A stretch of DNA of 64,000 nt from Roseateles sp. (GCF_019237615.1 NZ_JAFAGT010000061.1:1-64000), one strand, 5' to 3'. Positions 11,701 through 21,281 are shown, numbered from the stretch's first letter. Numbers and translations: made by a program. The notes: a model not told the origin generated them from the letters alone.

Positions 11701-11845
11701 GGCCCGGTGCGAGCACCAGCCGTGCGCCGGTCAGCGCGTGCCAGCGCGGCGTCGCGTCGCGCAGGCCCTGAGGGATTTCGCTAGGCTGCTGGGCTTGGGC
11801 GAAACCGGCCAGCAGGGCGAAAAGACAAGCGGGGAGCGAGCGCAT
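8789..11845 (-). CDS. exported double-length amidohydrolase
   Basis: 1018-residue protein with a signal peptide (cleavage about residue 18, FAQA-QQPS). It contains two amidohydrolase-like units. The first (about 30-430) has a degenerate metal site: [13 protein letters not shown] stands where PGLIDxHxH is expected. After a beta-rich linker (about 430-560), the second unit has an intact motif [13 protein letters not shown] near residue 618, further histidines in [10 protein letters not shown] and TFQHVLEAY, and the final aspartate region FNSDSDE. A C-terminal extension ends in HECTQDMF. Such double proteins occur in exported amidohydrolases of Bacteroidetes and Proteobacteria. It probably hydrolyses a C-N bond in a periplasmic peptide-like or cyclic substrate, but the substrate is not known. 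Confidence 0.85.
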   Translation of the reverse strand: MRSLPACLFALLAGFAQAQQPSEIPQGLRDATPRWHALTGARLVLAPGQVVENGTLVMKDGVIVAVGAGVKPPAGAKVWQLAGRTVYAGFIDAASSLGQGRVEPPRGQGLTPGRRWVRSEYRQAAALDLRPDDLRAAREQGFTTALSLPPAGAVFRGQSALISLRDHADARGLVLAADVAQHLAHEYNSFDFEAGARPTALGYPTSLMGSIALERQTLLNARWAAGPAPAGERREFNAGLAALAPALGGRQPVIHEALDEEDLARIASLRDEFGLKVIAQGTGHEYRKATQLKALGLPVILPLAYPAAPEVEQPESALDVPLQLLQHWERAPGNAAALQAAGVEFAISTQGLKDLRKEFWPRLRQAVQRGLPPEAALAALTTTPARLLGQPRLGRLAPGQLAHVVVASADLFTSEQAEIEIAFVDGQPLPTEAWERFDVRGRWAVTPAGGAEQSWQFDGTRAKPTLRVDGKACELQQRGRELLLRWPCDGGASLRLEGRGQVLSGALTLADGRTQAWTAKRVAPFDPPAPQPAPAAAPSPATFPAGVFGRVSPPDRPAAVLVRNASLWTSAAAGRLEATDLLVRDGRIAAIGKGLTAPAGAVVIDAAGKHLTPGLIDAHSHTAIHRGINEFAHSVTAEVRVADVIDPTDISLYRQLAGGVTSANLLHGSANAIGGQNQVIKLRWGQDAEALKFAGARPGIKFALGENVKRANFPAVDGDPRYPATRMGVEQVMRDAFLAAQRYREQRKADPNTRRDLQMETLVELLEKQRVIHIHSYRADEILMFAALAREFGLEVATFQHVLEAYKVAPEIAALGAGASGFSDWWGYKVEVQDAIPYNGAMTQKAGVLTSFNSDSDELARRLNTEAAKALRYGGKAWGMSEVEALKLVTLNPARQLRIDQRVGSLEVGKDADFVIWSAHPLSSTAKAEQTWIDGRRYFDLGEDARLRERDRTERARLVALALPERAKAAAPPEGRPPTPLAAALDQLELQRWLHQMNRDRQSYFGGDAWHECTQDMF

Positions 11846-11976
11846 CGTGGCGTCTTGTCGTGGCGCCGCGTTGCGGCAAGGAGCCGGACTCTAACCCCGT
11901 GATGTGCGTCATGGTCGAAAGTCAGCAGTCCTGCGATAGTCGGGCTCTGGAGCCAGAGCTTGACCCGGAGATACCC

Positions 11977-12909
11977 ATGAGCAGCGCCCCCCACGTCCGC
12001 AGCGAGGACATCACCGCCGCCCGCCTGCGGGCCCTGCTGGTGCGCGCGCCGACGGCCGTCGCCTTTGTCAACGGCCAGCGTTTCGAGATCGTCAGCGAGG
12101 AGTTCAACCACCTCTTCGGATTTGGCGACGACAGCGACCTGACCGGCCAGGACACACGCGTGGTCCACACGACCGACCTGGCCCATACCGCCCTGCACGA
12201 GCGTGCCGCCGCGGCCTTCGCGGTCGGCCGGCCGCTGGACGAGGAGATCGAGTACGTGAAGCGCGACGGTCACCGCTTCTGGGGCCGGCTGCAGGCCACG
12301 CCCGTGCATTGGGAGGCCCCGGCCGGGGAGGTGCTGTGGGTCGTGGCGGACGTGACGGCCGCCCGCGCCCAGCGCCTGCAGCCGACCTGGACGGCCAAGC
12401 ATGACACGGTCACGGAGCTGACCAACCGGCGCGAGTTCGAGCGCCGCCTGGCCGAGCATGTCGGCAGCCGCCGCGGCGAGCCGGTATCGATGCTGTGGCT
12501 GGACGTCGACCGGTTCGGCGAGGTCATCAAGAGCATGGGTGCCGAGGTGGGCGACCATTTCCTTTACGGCCTGGGCCAGATGCTGATCGGCAAGGTGCGC
12601 GCCTCCGACCTTGTCGCGCGGCTGGAGGACGACCATTTCGCCATCCTGTTGCCCGACTGCGACCAGCACTACGCGCAGATCATTGCCGAGAAGGTGCGCG
12701 CCGCCGTTGCCGCCTACCGGCTGCGCTGGGGCCTGCACCGCACTCGGGTCAAGGCGTCACTGGGCGTCGTGCAGATCCAGCCGACGCTGGCGACCGTGGA
12801 CGCCGTGCTGGGCGCCGGCGCGCTGGCCTGCACCGAGGCCAAGGCGGCGGGCGGCGACAGCGTGCGGGTCTTCGTGTCCGCCGGCGGCTACGAGGAGCTG
12901 GCGGGCTGA
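11977..12909 (+). CDS. PAS domain protein with degenerate GGDEF domain
   Basis: 310-residue signalling protein without membrane segments. A PAS domain spans about residues 20-130 (FGFGDDSDLTGQD ... WVVADVTAARAQ). A GGDEF-fold domain follows (about 140-300) and retains LDVDRF, the usual metal-binding strand, and the ASLGVVQIQP strand. The signature that should read RLGGDEF is RLEDDHF: both glycines and the glutamate are replaced. Diguanylate cyclase activity is therefore unlikely, and it is more likely a sensor or c-di-GMP/GTP effector; that is inference. The ATG at 11977 follows a good ribosome site (CGGAG). It lies directly upstream of an apparently flagellar-regulated gene. Confidence 0.85.
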   Translation: MSSAPHVRSEDITAARLRALLVRAPTAVAFVNGQRFEIVSEEFNHLFGFGDDSDLTGQDTRVVHTTDLAHTALHERAAAAFAVGRPLDEEIEYVKRDGHRFWGRLQATPVHWEAPAGEVLWVVADVTAARAQRLQPTWTAKHDTVTELTNRREFERRLAEHVGSRRGEPVSMLWLDVDRFGEVIKSMGAEVGDHFLYGLGQMLIGKVRASDLVARLEDDHFAILLPDCDQHYAQIIAEKVRAAVAAYRLRWGLHRTRVKASLGVVQIQPTLATVDAVLGAGALACTEAKAAGGDSVRVFVSAGGYEELAG

Positions 12910-12966
12910 TTTCACGCTTTGCGGCGGCGCGGTCCGCGGAAATGAGGGGTTTTTTGCCAAATGTTC

Positions 12967-12993
12967 TAAAGTTCGCTGCGGCGTGGTCGATGT
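12967..12993 (+). promoter_or_regulatory. candidate sigma-28 (FliA) promoter
   Basis: TAAAGTTC, an 11-bp spacer, then GTCGATGT. The FliA consensus is TAAAGTTT-N11-GCCGATAA, so the -35 matches 7 of 8, the -10 matches 5 of 8 and the spacer is exact. It lies 30 bp upstream of the start codon of a flagellar rod-like protein, which makes chance less likely. Confidence 0.7.
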
Positions 12994-13023
12994 AGCAGTC
13001 GAAGCGCCTCAAGCGGAACACCC

Positions 13024-13296
13024 ATGACCGTCGCCTTCTCCACCGCCCTGTCCGGCATTTCGTCCGCGAACGAGCGCCTGCGCGCGTCGGCGGCCAACAT
13101 CGCGAACCTGGCGACCAGCAATCAGGCCCGCCTCAGCCCCGAGCCGACGAACGTCGACCAGGTGCCCGAGCGCGAGATCAACCCGGCCAACGAGGTTGTC
13201 GAGCAGCAGTCGGCGGCCTACGCCTTCGTCGCGAACCTGAAGGTGCTGCAGACGCAGATCAACACCACCGGCGCGCTGCTGGACATCAAGGCCTGA
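13024..13296 (+). CDS. mini flagellar rod/hook-like protein
   Basis: 90-residue protein that looks like the two terminal D0 helices of an axial flagellar protein with the central domain missing. The N-terminal segment (ALSGISSANERLRASAANIA) resembles the Flg_bb_rod motif, and the C-terminal segment (QQSAAYAFVANLKVLQTQIN) resembles the FlgC/FlgE/FlgG C-terminal helix. FlgC itself is about 135-150 aa, so this is well short of it. No other flagellar gene is in the window. A FliA-type promoter sits just upstream and a strong terminator just downstream, so it appears to be a stand-alone late flagellar-regulon gene. Whether it assembles into the filament axis or serves another export function is unknown. 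Confidence 0.75.
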   Translation: MTVAFSTALSGISSANERLRASAANIANLATSNQARLSPEPTNVDQVPEREINPANEVVEQQSAAYAFVANLKVLQTQINTTGALLDIKA

Positions 13297-13317
13297 GCCG
13301 GATCCATCCCCTGTGCG

Positions 13318-13349
13318 AGCGGCCCTGAGGAAACTCGGGCCGCTTTTTT
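13318..13349 (+). terminator. rho-independent terminator
   Basis: AGCGGCCC and GGGCCGCT arms, with an inner GAG/CTC extension, are followed by six T residues. It lies 21 bp after the stop codon of the mini rod protein and closes that single-gene unit. Bases 13350-13593, to the next gene remnant, show nothing recognisable. Confidence 0.85.
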
Positions 13350-13593
13350 GCGCAGAGCCGGTCATCAGGCGGTCGCCTTCTGCTGCGCAAGGCAACTACA
13401 CGTCGCCGGTCGCAATCAGCAAGGGCAGGCAGCCAGTTCTCGCGCCGCAATAGACGGTGCTGCGGAACCGCATGCGGAGGGGGCAAGCGACCGTGTCAAG
13501 CCTTCTCTGGAGCGTTTGACGCTGGCCTTGGCGCCAGACACCGGCTGGTTGCGCCAACAGCGCAGGGGTGTCCGGGGAGAACCAATCCCGCCG

Positions 13594-13809
13594 TCACGCG
13601 CCGTGGTTCGCCTTCAGCATGTTGCAGAACAGTGCGCCCTGCGCGATGGCATCGTCGAGCGCCACGTGGGTATGGGGCAGCTTGTCAAACCAGCTGCCGG
13701 GCATGTTTCGCTTGGTGCTGTCGCGATAGCCCGTCTTCAGGACCGCCATGGCGTAGGTCTTCATGTCGAGCGCCGAGTGGCTGAACGGGCTCTCCCCCAC
13801 GAACCGCAT
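13594..13809 (-). pseudogene. C-terminal remnant of a 3'-5' exoribonuclease
   Basis: 71 codons resembling the C-terminal third of a DEDDh-type 3'-5' exonuclease (about 180 aa when complete). The [19 protein letters not shown] segment carries the last catalytic histidine and aspartate (HVALDDA). The N-terminal exonuclease motif with the first Asp-Glu pair is absent, so the product cannot be active. Its ATG overlaps the stop codon of the PIN-domain gene upstream as TGATG, so the fragment may still be translated. Simplest reading: the toxin-antitoxin islet replaced the 5' part of this gene. No matching N-terminal part was seen on the far side of the islet. Confidence 0.65.
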
Positions 13810-14612
13810 CAGGTAACCGCGCCGCTCTCGTCGACAGTAACCGTTTCGCCCACCGCCAAGGTGTCGACACGCAACACCGATCGGGGCCAGACCACATGCT
13901 TTCCTCGGCCAACGGATTGGATGATTTCAGTGTCCGACATGGCGACGACGGGTCCGATGCATTGGCCTTTTCCGGGGGCAGCGTCCCACACCGTGGCGAG
14001 CGCGTCGCTTCGCAGCGCGCCTCGCCAATCGGAGCCTTTGGGATTCTTCTCCGCAGCTTGGTCGAGCTTGAAGTCAGCCCGAAAGTGCGGACGATTGGCC
14101 TGGATCTGGGTACGCACCTCGGCTGCACTCCGAATCAAGCCTTGCTGCTCAAGGCCATCCAACCAGGCCGAAGTCGACAGCAGATGGACGTTGCCGGGCA
14201 CAGCATAGGCATTCGTCGCAAACCAATCGTCTTCGACAAGAACGAGGGTCGGATCACCCGGGTTGACGGTGCGCAGCGACATCACGAAATTGGTGATCGA
14301 TAGCTCGCCAATGTCCTTTGACAGGGCTGCCGGCAGTCCGGCCTGTTCTAGGCGTCTCAAGTCCGCGAGGGCAAGCGAGCCAATCGTCGTTGGGAGCACC
14401 TCAATCCGATGCGCTTGCTCATGGAGAAACTGACGGATTGCATTCGCGTCCGGCAGGTCGGCCGCGCGGTGGGTCGCCTCGTACTCGACCACATCAGTCA
14501 GCACGATCCGAACATCGGCCTTGAAGGCCAGCAGCAGCTCGAGCGCTTGACCATGGGCCAGCGAGATCAGCGGTCCCGTGTCCGGCAGGACGATCCTGAT
14601 GCGGGAGCTCAT
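13809..14612 (-). CDS. PIN-domain toxin with C-terminal KfrB-like domain
   Basis: 267-residue protein. Residues 1-160 look like a PIN ribonuclease: Asp11 in [12 protein letters not shown], acidic Glu43/Glu45 in VVEYEATH, Asp100/Glu103 in LSKDIGEL and an EDDW cluster at 127-130. PIN toxins normally stop near 130-160 residues. Here a linker (about 165-210) leads to a small beta-rich module (about 216-262), [20 protein letters not shown] and onward, which resembles the KfrB domain of plasmid KfrB and mobile-element proteins; I recognise this by motif, not by a search. The start codon overlaps the stop of the antitoxin gene upstream (TAATG), the usual toxin-antitoxin coupling. Base composition looks less GC-rich than the flanking genes, consistent with acquisition. 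Confidence 0.72.
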   Translation of the reverse strand: MSSRIRIVLPDTGPLISLAHGQALELLLAFKADVRIVLTDVVEYEATHRAADLPDANAIRQFLHEQAHRIEVLPTTIGSLALADLRRLEQAGLPAALSKDIGELSITNFVMSLRTVNPGDPTLVLVEDDWFATNAYAVPGNVHLLSTSAWLDGLEQQGLIRSAAEVRTQIQANRPHFRADFKLDQAAEKNPKGSDWRGALRSDALATVWDAAPGKGQCIGPVVAMSDTEIIQSVGRGKHVVWPRSVLRVDTLAVGETVTVDESGAVT

Positions 14613-14968
14613 TACGTGCCTGGCTCGGTCGCCTTCAACACTGCCACCATCTGGGCTGCCATCTTCTGGCGAGTACTCAGCGGCACAAGGGGATGTGGGA
14701 GGTGAGCGGCGTTGAGCATCGAAAGCAGCGCGCCGTAGTCATCCAGCCCCAGAGCCTGCATCGCCATCGCGCGGGGGATGCGACCGAGCGAGTAGTCAAT
14801 CAGCGCCTGCATAACCCCCGACGCCCCACTCGCGGACAAGTCCGCTTCAACAGCCACTTGATGCTCGAGCGCTGATCGAACCAGGGCGGTCACCGACGTG
14901 CCGTGGCGGGCAGCCACGGACTTCGCAGCACCCACGAGTTCGTCGTCAAGGGAGAAGGTGACGTTCAT
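14612..14968 (-). CDS. ribbon-helix-helix antitoxin
   Basis: 118-residue protein with an N-terminal ribbon-helix-helix DNA-binding domain (MNVTFSLDDELVGAAKSVAA, helix to about residue 45) and a C-terminal extension that would bind the toxin. It precedes and overlaps by one base a PIN-domain toxin gene, so it is the likely antitoxin and autorepressor. I chose the ATG at 14968 because it begins the RHH beta strand; longer frames upstream have no homology-like content. Direct repeats at 15043-15081 may be its operator. Confidence 0.78.
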   Translation of the reverse strand: MNVTFSLDDELVGAAKSVAARHGTSVTALVRSALEHQVAVEADLSASGASGVMQALIDYSLGRIPRAMAMQALGLDDYGALLSMLNAAHLPHPLVPLSTRQKMAAQMVAVLKATEPGT

Positions 14969-15042
14969 GCCCCATGGTAGCGGGCTCACGCATTCTCGTG
15001 TGCAAGTTTCGGTGCGTGCCGCAGGGAGCCTATCCACCCGGA

Positions 15043-15081
15043 AAAGTTCAGGCTTGAATGAACAAAGTTCAGAGATGAATG
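15043..15081. promoter_or_regulatory. two 18-bp direct repeats, candidate operator
   Basis: Two copies of AAAGTTCAG-NNN-TGAATG start 21 bp apart, about two helical turns, and match at 15 of 18 positions. They lie 75-113 bp upstream of the divergent RHH antitoxin and about 146-184 bp upstream of gdhA. In-phase repeats of this kind suit an RHH autorepressor or a gdhA regulator. Confidence 0.5.
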
Positions 15082-15226
15082 GTTTTCGACATCGTTTCCC
15101 GGCGACGCCTATTTCTGGTGCGAAACCGGGGTTGGTCACCCAAGATGGTGCATGGGGTCATGTGTTTTTAACATGGCGGGCTGTTGTGGCGGCGTCCAGC
15201 CACTCCTGTCCCGAGAGCTGCTTTCC

Positions 15227-16570
<1,344 letters not shown>

Positions 16571-16607
16571 GCGAAGCGCCCCCGGGGCGCTCCGTGTGAC
16601 CAGCAAG

Positions 16608-16627
16608 CAGGGGCCGTGAGGCCCCTG
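16608..16627. terminator. convergent hairpin between gdhA and the RHH gene
   Basis: Perfect 8-bp stem CAGGGGCC / GGCCCCTG with a 4-nt loop, followed on the plus strand by AATGTTTT. A second GC-rich palindrome (AGCGCCC..GGGCGCT) lies at about 16575-16591. It probably ends transcription from gdhA and perhaps from the opposing operon as well. Confidence 0.55.
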
Positions 16628-16634
16628 AATGTTT

Positions 16635-17024
16635 TCAGGCGTCGGCGCGTGGCAGTTCCACGCGGCCCGGCGTGCGTACCCAGCCGGGCGGCAGGTCCGC
16701 CAGCACGGCGGCGGGGTCCAGCGAGCGTATGGGCACGTTCAGGTCTGCCGGGATGCGCTGGCGCGCAAGCAGCGCCATGTAGCGCAGCGCGGACACGCGC
16801 AGGAAGGACGCGAAGTTGCCCACCGCGCCGCGCGCCTGCACCAGCTCGTCGTACAGCTTCTCGATCAGCTGCGTGACGCTCATGCCGTCGCGCGCGGCGA
16901 TCTCGTCCAGCACCTCCCAGTGCAGGTTCTCCAGCCGGATGCTGGTGACCACGCCATGCAGGCGCACCGAGCGCGTGCGCGACTCGTAGGACTCTGGGCT
17001 GGCGCTGATGAAGACCTGGCACAT
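16635..17024 (-). CDS. ribbon-helix-helix domain protein (RHH_4 type)
   Basis: 129-residue protein. The core TSIRLENLHWEVLDEIAARD with GMSVTQLIEKLYDE matches the RHH_4 family of small DNA-binding or regulatory proteins. A proline-rich C-terminus (LPPGWVRTPGRVELPR) follows. A short N-terminal arm (MCQVFISASPESYESRTRSV) precedes the RHH strand, as in family members. It lies 32 bp downstream of a DJ-1/PfpI gene in the same direction, so the two are likely one operon. The target is unknown. Confidence 0.78.
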   Translation of the reverse strand: MCQVFISASPESYESRTRSVRLHGVVTSIRLENLHWEVLDEIAARDGMSVTQLIEKLYDELVQARGAVGNFASFLRVSALRYMALLARQRIPADLNVPIRSLDPAAVLADLPPGWVRTPGRVELPRADA

Positions 17025-17056
17025 GGGACACCTCCTGGCGGCATTGTCCTCGTGGC

Positions 17057-17635
17057 TCAGTGGCTGATGCGCGTGCCCAGCACGGCCAGGAACTGCGCGA
17101 TCCAGGCTGGGTGGGCCGGCCAGGCGGGCGCCGTGACCAACTGGCCGTCGGTGACGGCCTGGTCCACCGGGATGCTGGCGTAGCTGGCGCCGGCCAGTTC
17201 CACCTCGGCCGCGCAGGCCGGGTAGGCCGAGACCTTCTTGCCGCGGATGACGCCTGCTGCCGCCAGCAACTGGGCGCCATGGCAGATGGCCGCGATGGGC
17301 TTGCCGGCCTGCGCGAAATGCTGCACCAGCGGCAGCACGCCGGGCACCGTACGCAGGTATTCGGGCGCGCGGCCGCCGGGGATCACCAGGCCGTCGTAGT
17401 CGGCGGCCCGCACGGCATCGAAGCTGGCGTTGAGCACGAAGCGATGGCCGGGCTTCTCGGAGTAGGTCTGGGCGCCCTCGAAGTCGTGGATGGCGGTGAA
17501 GACGAAGTCGCCCGCCTTCTTGCCCGGGCAGACGGCATCGACTCGATGACCCACGGCCAGCAGCGCCTGGAAGGGCACCATGATCTCGTAGTCCTCCACG
17601 TAGTCGCCGGCCAGCAGCAGCAGTTTCTTGCCCAT
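17057..17635 (-). CDS. DJ-1/PfpI family protein
   Basis: 192-residue class I glutamine amidotransferase-like protein of the DJ-1/PfpI superfamily. The nucleophile elbow [10 protein letters not shown] puts Cys118 next to His119, with an acidic partner near Glu14 (GDYVEDYE). This arrangement is seen in PfpI/YhbO-type proteases and deglycases. Start chosen at [12 protein letters not shown] (17635) because it begins the first beta strand. It probably acts in protein or nucleotide glycation repair or stress response; the exact activity cannot be told from sequence. It is the first gene of a two-gene unit with an RHH protein. Confidence 0.85.
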   Translation of the reverse strand: MGKKLLLLAGDYVEDYEIMVPFQALLAVGHRVDAVCPGKKAGDFVFTAIHDFEGAQTYSEKPGHRFVLNASFDAVRAADYDGLVIPGGRAPEYLRTVPGVLPLVQHFAQAGKPIAAICHGAQLLAAAGVIRGKKVSAYPACAAEVELAGASYASIPVDQAVTDGQLVTAPAWPAHPAWIAQFLAVLGTRISH

Positions 17636-17733
17636 CGATGTCTCCTTGAATGGTGGAGCAGCGATTCTGGGAAACGCGCGCGGCGGGCGGGTAACAGCCG
17701 GTTGTTGCGCCGCTGTGCGGCTCATCCGGCTCA

Positions 17734-18183
17734 GTGGGCATCACCAAAGTTAGACCCTTCTGTCACCCTGCGGGCGAATCGACGAGGGCCAGGCAGCAGG
17801 ACTCGGATGCAGCAAGCAGGCTGGTTGCCGATCTGGCCGAGCTGGTGCAGGCGATCTTCACCGCGCTTCCGCCGTCCAGGCCATGGCAGCGCCGGCTCTT
17901 GCAACAGCTCGCAGAGGCCGACCGGCTGGTTCAGGTGCTGAGGCTCATCGTGGCGATGGGTCGGGCGCAAGCGGAGGTTGCCGAGGCTGCGGGACAGCTC
18001 GCGGCAGTGCTTCGAGCGGCTGATCGTTACGTCGCAGTGGGGCGTGCCGACTTAGTGATCAAATCCGCGGTGCGGCTTGCAACCGACCTGGCCCAGTGCA
18101 TCGTCGTCGCGCTGTCCGGCGAAGGCCCGCGAGCGCCTGAGGAAAGCGTTCAGCTTCGTCCGATGCGGCCCTCCCGTGGCTGA
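17734..18183 (+). CDS. hypothetical all-helical protein, weakly Avd/four-helix-bundle-like
   Basis: 149-codon frame of uncertain status. After about 25 disordered residues the product is predicted to be nearly all amphipathic helix (residues about 25-130), with heptad-like Leu/Ala spacing. The helix lengths and the short break at ALPPSRPWQ resemble the four-helix-bundle accessory proteins found beside diversity-generating retroelement reverse transcriptases. I see no specific motif, and no reverse transcriptase is present. It is isolated between a divergent DJ-1 gene and a gene-free stretch. It could be a retroelement remnant, an unrelated orphan or a chance frame in GC-rich DNA. Confidence 0.35.
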   Translation: MGITKVRPFCHPAGESTRARQQDSDAASRLVADLAELVQAIFTALPPSRPWQRRLLQQLAEADRLVQVLRLIVAMGRAQAEVAEAAGQLAAVLRAADRYVAVGRADLVIKSAVRLATDLAQCIVVALSGEGPRAPEESVQLRPMRPSRG

Positions 18184-18601
18184 GAACTGCGGGCCTGCAT
18201 CCTTCCCGCTGCGCGTGAACGGGCCCGCGTGACGAACAGGCCGGCTGCAGTGGGCGCTTCGCGCGGTGCCGGCCAGATCGCCCTCTCAGCCGCCCGCCAA
18301 GCCCGAAGCCGGGCCGCCTGGAAGTGCTCGCCGCGGCTCGACCGTCGCGCCAGTCGCTGCGCTTGGTGTCACGCCGGCCGCGGAGCCGCCGCGACTCGGG
18401 TCATGCGGGCGACTTCGATGCAGCCGTTGCGCCAGGCGGGGCTGGCACATCGGCTGCATTGGCTTCGTCGCCCAGGGGGCAGCCCGTGCGTCGGTCGTCC
18501 CACTGCGCTCCCCCTACAAACCCCGTCCCTGGGTGCCGCGTGTAATTTAACCGAGAAGCCGCGCTGACCCGATGGGTGTACACACCGGCCGACCGAGCCC
18601 C
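18184..18601. other. gene-free GC-rich stretch
   Basis: About 420 bp without a convincing gene. Short overlapping frames in several registers contain no recognisable domain. The end (about 18541-18551) has a small AT-rich patch, TGTAATTTAA, unlike the surroundings. It may be decayed sequence linked to the helical ORF at 17734-18183. No tRNA, tmRNA-like end or template repeat was recognised. Confidence 0.4.
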
Positions 18602-18644
18602 AGAAACCAAGAAGCCCCCGCCGGCTGCTGGCCGGCGGGGGCTT
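18602..18644 (-). terminator. strong terminator of acnB
   Basis: Perfect 14-bp stem (AAGCCCCCGCCGGC and its complement) with a 5-nt loop, starting 22 bp beyond the acnB stop codon. Read on the minus strand it is followed by the T-rich run CTTGGTTTC. Confidence 0.85.
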
Positions 18645-18665
18645 TGAGGTGCTGGCCTGGCAGCG

Positions 18666-21257
18666 TCAGGCGGCCACGGTCTTGGCGGTCTCCGCGTACT
18701 CCTCGATCTGGTCGAAGTTCAGGTACTTGTAGACGCTGGCCGTGTCCTTGTTGATGATGCCCATTGCCTCGTGGTACTCCTGCACCGACGGGATGTGGCC
18801 CAGCTTGGACGCGATGGCGGCCAGTTCGGCCGATGCCAGGAACACGTTGGTGTTCTTGCCCAGGCGGTTGGGGAAGTTGCGGGTCGACGTGGACACGACG
18901 GTCGCGCCCTCGCGCACCTGGGCCTGGTTACCCATGCACAGGCTGCAGCCCGGCATCTCGGTGCGCGCGCCGGCCGTGCCGAAGGCGGCGTAATGGCCTT
19001 CCTTGATCAGCTCGCTCTGGTCCATCTTGGTCGGCGGGGCCACCCACAACTTGACCGGGATGTCGCGCTGGCCGCCCAGCAGCTTGGCCGCCGCACGGAA
19101 GTGGCCGATGTTGGTCATGCAGGAGCCGATGAAGGCCTCGTCGATCTTGGTGCCGGCAACGTCGGACAGCGTCTTGGCGTCGTCCGGGTCGTTGGGGCAG
19201 CAGAGGATGGGCTCCTTGATGTCGGCCAGGTCGATCTCGATGACGGCGGCGTACTCGGCGTCCTTGTCGGCTTCCAGCAGGTCGGGCTTGGCCAGCCAGG
19301 CCTCGACCTTCTCGATGCGGCGCTGCAGCGTCTTCGCGTCGGCATAGCCGTCGGCGATCATGTTCTTCATCAGCACGATGTTGGAGGTGAGGTACTCCTT
19401 GATCGGTGCCGGATTCAGCTTGATCGTGCAGCCGGCGGCCGAGCGTTCGGCGGAGGCGTCGGACAGTTCGAACGCTTGCTCGACCTTCAGGTCAGGCAGG
19501 CCTTCGATCTCGAGGATGCGGCCCGAGAAGACGTTCTTCTTGCCGGCCTTGGCGACGGTCAGCAGACCGGCCTTGATGGCGTACAGCGGGATGGCGTGCA
19601 CGAGGTCGCGCAGCGTCACGCCCGGCTGCATCTCGCCCTTGAAGCGCACGAGCACCGACTCAGGCATGTCCAGCGGCATGACACCAGTGGCGGCGCCGAA
19701 GGCCACGAGGCCGGAGCCGGCCGGGAAGCTGATGCCGATGGGGAAGCGGGTGTGCGAGTCGCCGCCGGTGCCGACCGTGTCGGGCAGCAGCAGGCGGTTC
19801 AGCCAGCTGTGGATGACGCCGTCACCCGGGCGCAGGGCCACGCCGCCACGGTTGCTGATGAAGGCGGGCAGCTCGCGATGGGTCTTCACGTCCACGGGCT
19901 TGGGGTAGGCGGCCGTGTGGCAGAAGGACTGCATGACGAGGTCGGCCGAGAAGCCCAGGCAGGCCAGGTCCTTCAGCTCGTCGCGGGTCATCGGGCCGGT
20001 CGTGTCTTGCGAGCCGACCGTCGTCATCTTGGGTTCGCAGTAGGTGCCGGGACGAACGCCCTGGCCTTCCGGCAGACCGACGGCGCGGCCCACCATCTTC
20101 TGGGCCAGCGTGAAGCCGGCCTTGGTTTCGGCGGGTGCCTGCGGCAGGCGGAACTGCGTCGAGGCGGGCAGGCCCAGGAACTCGCGCGCCTTGGCGGTCA
20201 GCGAGCGGCCGATGATGAGGTTGATGCGGCCGCCGGCGCGCACTTCGTCGAACAGCACATCGCTCTTGAGCTTGAACTCGGCGACGGTCTCGCCGTTCTT
20301 CACCAGCTTGCCGTCATAGGGCAGCACGTCGATGACGTCGCCCATCTCCAGCTTGGACACGTCGACCTCGATAGGCAGCGAGCCGGAGTCTTCCTGCGTG
20401 TTGAAGAAGATGGGGGCGATCTTGCCGCCCAGCGTGACGCCGCCGAAGCGCTTGTTCGGCACGAAGGGGATGTCCTGGCCCGTGGCCCAGATGACAGAGT
20501 TGGTGGCCGACTTGCGCGAAGAGCCCGTACCGACGACGTCGCCGACGTAGGCCACGACGTGGCCCTTCTTCTTCAGGTCCTCGATGAACTGCATCGGGCC
20601 ACGCTTGCCGTCTTCCTCGGGCTTGAAGGCCGCGTCGGAACGGGTGTTCTTCAGCATGGCCAGGTAGTGCAGCGGGATGTCCGGGCGGCTCCAGGCATCG
20701 GGGGCGGGCGACAGGTCGTCGGTGTTGGTCTCGCCGGGCACCTTGAAGACGGTGACGGTGATTTTCTTCTCGACCTCGGGGCGCGAGGTGAACCACTCGG
20801 CGTCGGCCCACGACTGCATCACTTCCTTGGCCTTGGCATTGCCGGCCTTTGCCTTGGCGGCGACGTCGTTGAAGTAGTCGAACATCAGCAGGGTCTTCTT
20901 CAGGCCCGCTGCGGCTTGAGCCGCGACATCCGCGTCGTCCAGCAGCTCGATCAGCGGATGCACGTTGTAGCCGCCCACCATGGTGCCCAGCAGCTCCGTG
21001 GCCAGGGCCTTGGAGATCAGGCCGACCTTGACATCGCCATGGGCGACGGCGGCCAGGAACGAAGCCTTGACCTTGGCGGCGTCGTCCACGCCCGGGGGCA
21101 CGCGATGGGTCAGGAGGTCCAGCAGGAACGCATCTTCGCCGGCCGGCGGGTTCTTGATCAGTTCGATCAGTTCGGCGACCTGCTTCGCGTCGAGCGCAAG
21201 GGGCGGGATGCCGAGGGCGGCGCGGTCGGCGACATGTTGGCGATAGGCTTGAAGCAT
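18666..21257 (-). CDS. acnB: aconitate hydratase B
   Basis: Bifunctional aconitase/2-methylisocitrate dehydratase of the TCA cycle, a cytosolic 4Fe-4S enzyme. 863 residues, the usual AcnB length. The N-terminal HEAT-like domain ([16 protein letters not shown] ...) is typical of AcnB rather than AcnA. The cluster ligands are Cys near residue 710 ([10 protein letters not shown]) and two near 770 ([10 protein letters not shown]). An apo form can bind mRNA in E. coli; nothing here tests that. It lies only 24 bp after the vapC stop codon in the same direction, with a ribosome site GGAG before the ATG. A strong terminator follows. Confidence 0.97.
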   Translation of the reverse strand: MLQAYRQHVADRAALGIPPLALDAKQVAELIELIKNPPAGEDAFLLDLLTHRVPPGVDDAAKVKASFLAAVAHGDVKVGLISKALATELLGTMVGGYNVHPLIELLDDADVAAQAAAGLKKTLLMFDYFNDVAAKAKAGNAKAKEVMQSWADAEWFTSRPEVEKKITVTVFKVPGETNTDDLSPAPDAWSRPDIPLHYLAMLKNTRSDAAFKPEEDGKRGPMQFIEDLKKKGHVVAYVGDVVGTGSSRKSATNSVIWATGQDIPFVPNKRFGGVTLGGKIAPIFFNTQEDSGSLPIEVDVSKLEMGDVIDVLPYDGKLVKNGETVAEFKLKSDVLFDEVRAGGRINLIIGRSLTAKAREFLGLPASTQFRLPQAPAETKAGFTLAQKMVGRAVGLPEGQGVRPGTYCEPKMTTVGSQDTTGPMTRDELKDLACLGFSADLVMQSFCHTAAYPKPVDVKTHRELPAFISNRGGVALRPGDGVIHSWLNRLLLPDTVGTGGDSHTRFPIGISFPAGSGLVAFGAATGVMPLDMPESVLVRFKGEMQPGVTLRDLVHAIPLYAIKAGLLTVAKAGKKNVFSGRILEIEGLPDLKVEQAFELSDASAERSAAGCTIKLNPAPIKEYLTSNIVLMKNMIADGYADAKTLQRRIEKVEAWLAKPDLLEADKDAEYAAVIEIDLADIKEPILCCPNDPDDAKTLSDVAGTKIDEAFIGSCMTNIGHFRAAAKLLGGQRDIPVKLWVAPPTKMDQSELIKEGHYAAFGTAGARTEMPGCSLCMGNQAQVREGATVVSTSTRNFPNRLGKNTNVFLASAELAAIASKLGHIPSVQEYHEAMGIINKDTASVYKYLNFDQIEEYAETAKTVAA

Positions 21258-21281
21258 GTGTTTCTCCGTTGAAGCAGTGGG

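Noticed and set aside
14969-15226. Sigma-54 (GG-N10-GC) promoter or riboswitch before gdhA
   Set aside because: A TGGTGC-like stretch exists but the second element does not fit the required spacing, and no riboswitch-like fold was recognised.
18184-18601. Template repeat and reverse transcriptase of a diversity-generating retroelement
   Set aside because: No adenine-rich template-like repeat pair and no RT motif (such as YxDD) was found in any frame of this stretch.
18771-21272. Long plus-strand frame across acnB
   Set aside because: It is antisense to the intact aconitase gene, and its amino-acid composition is of shadow type.
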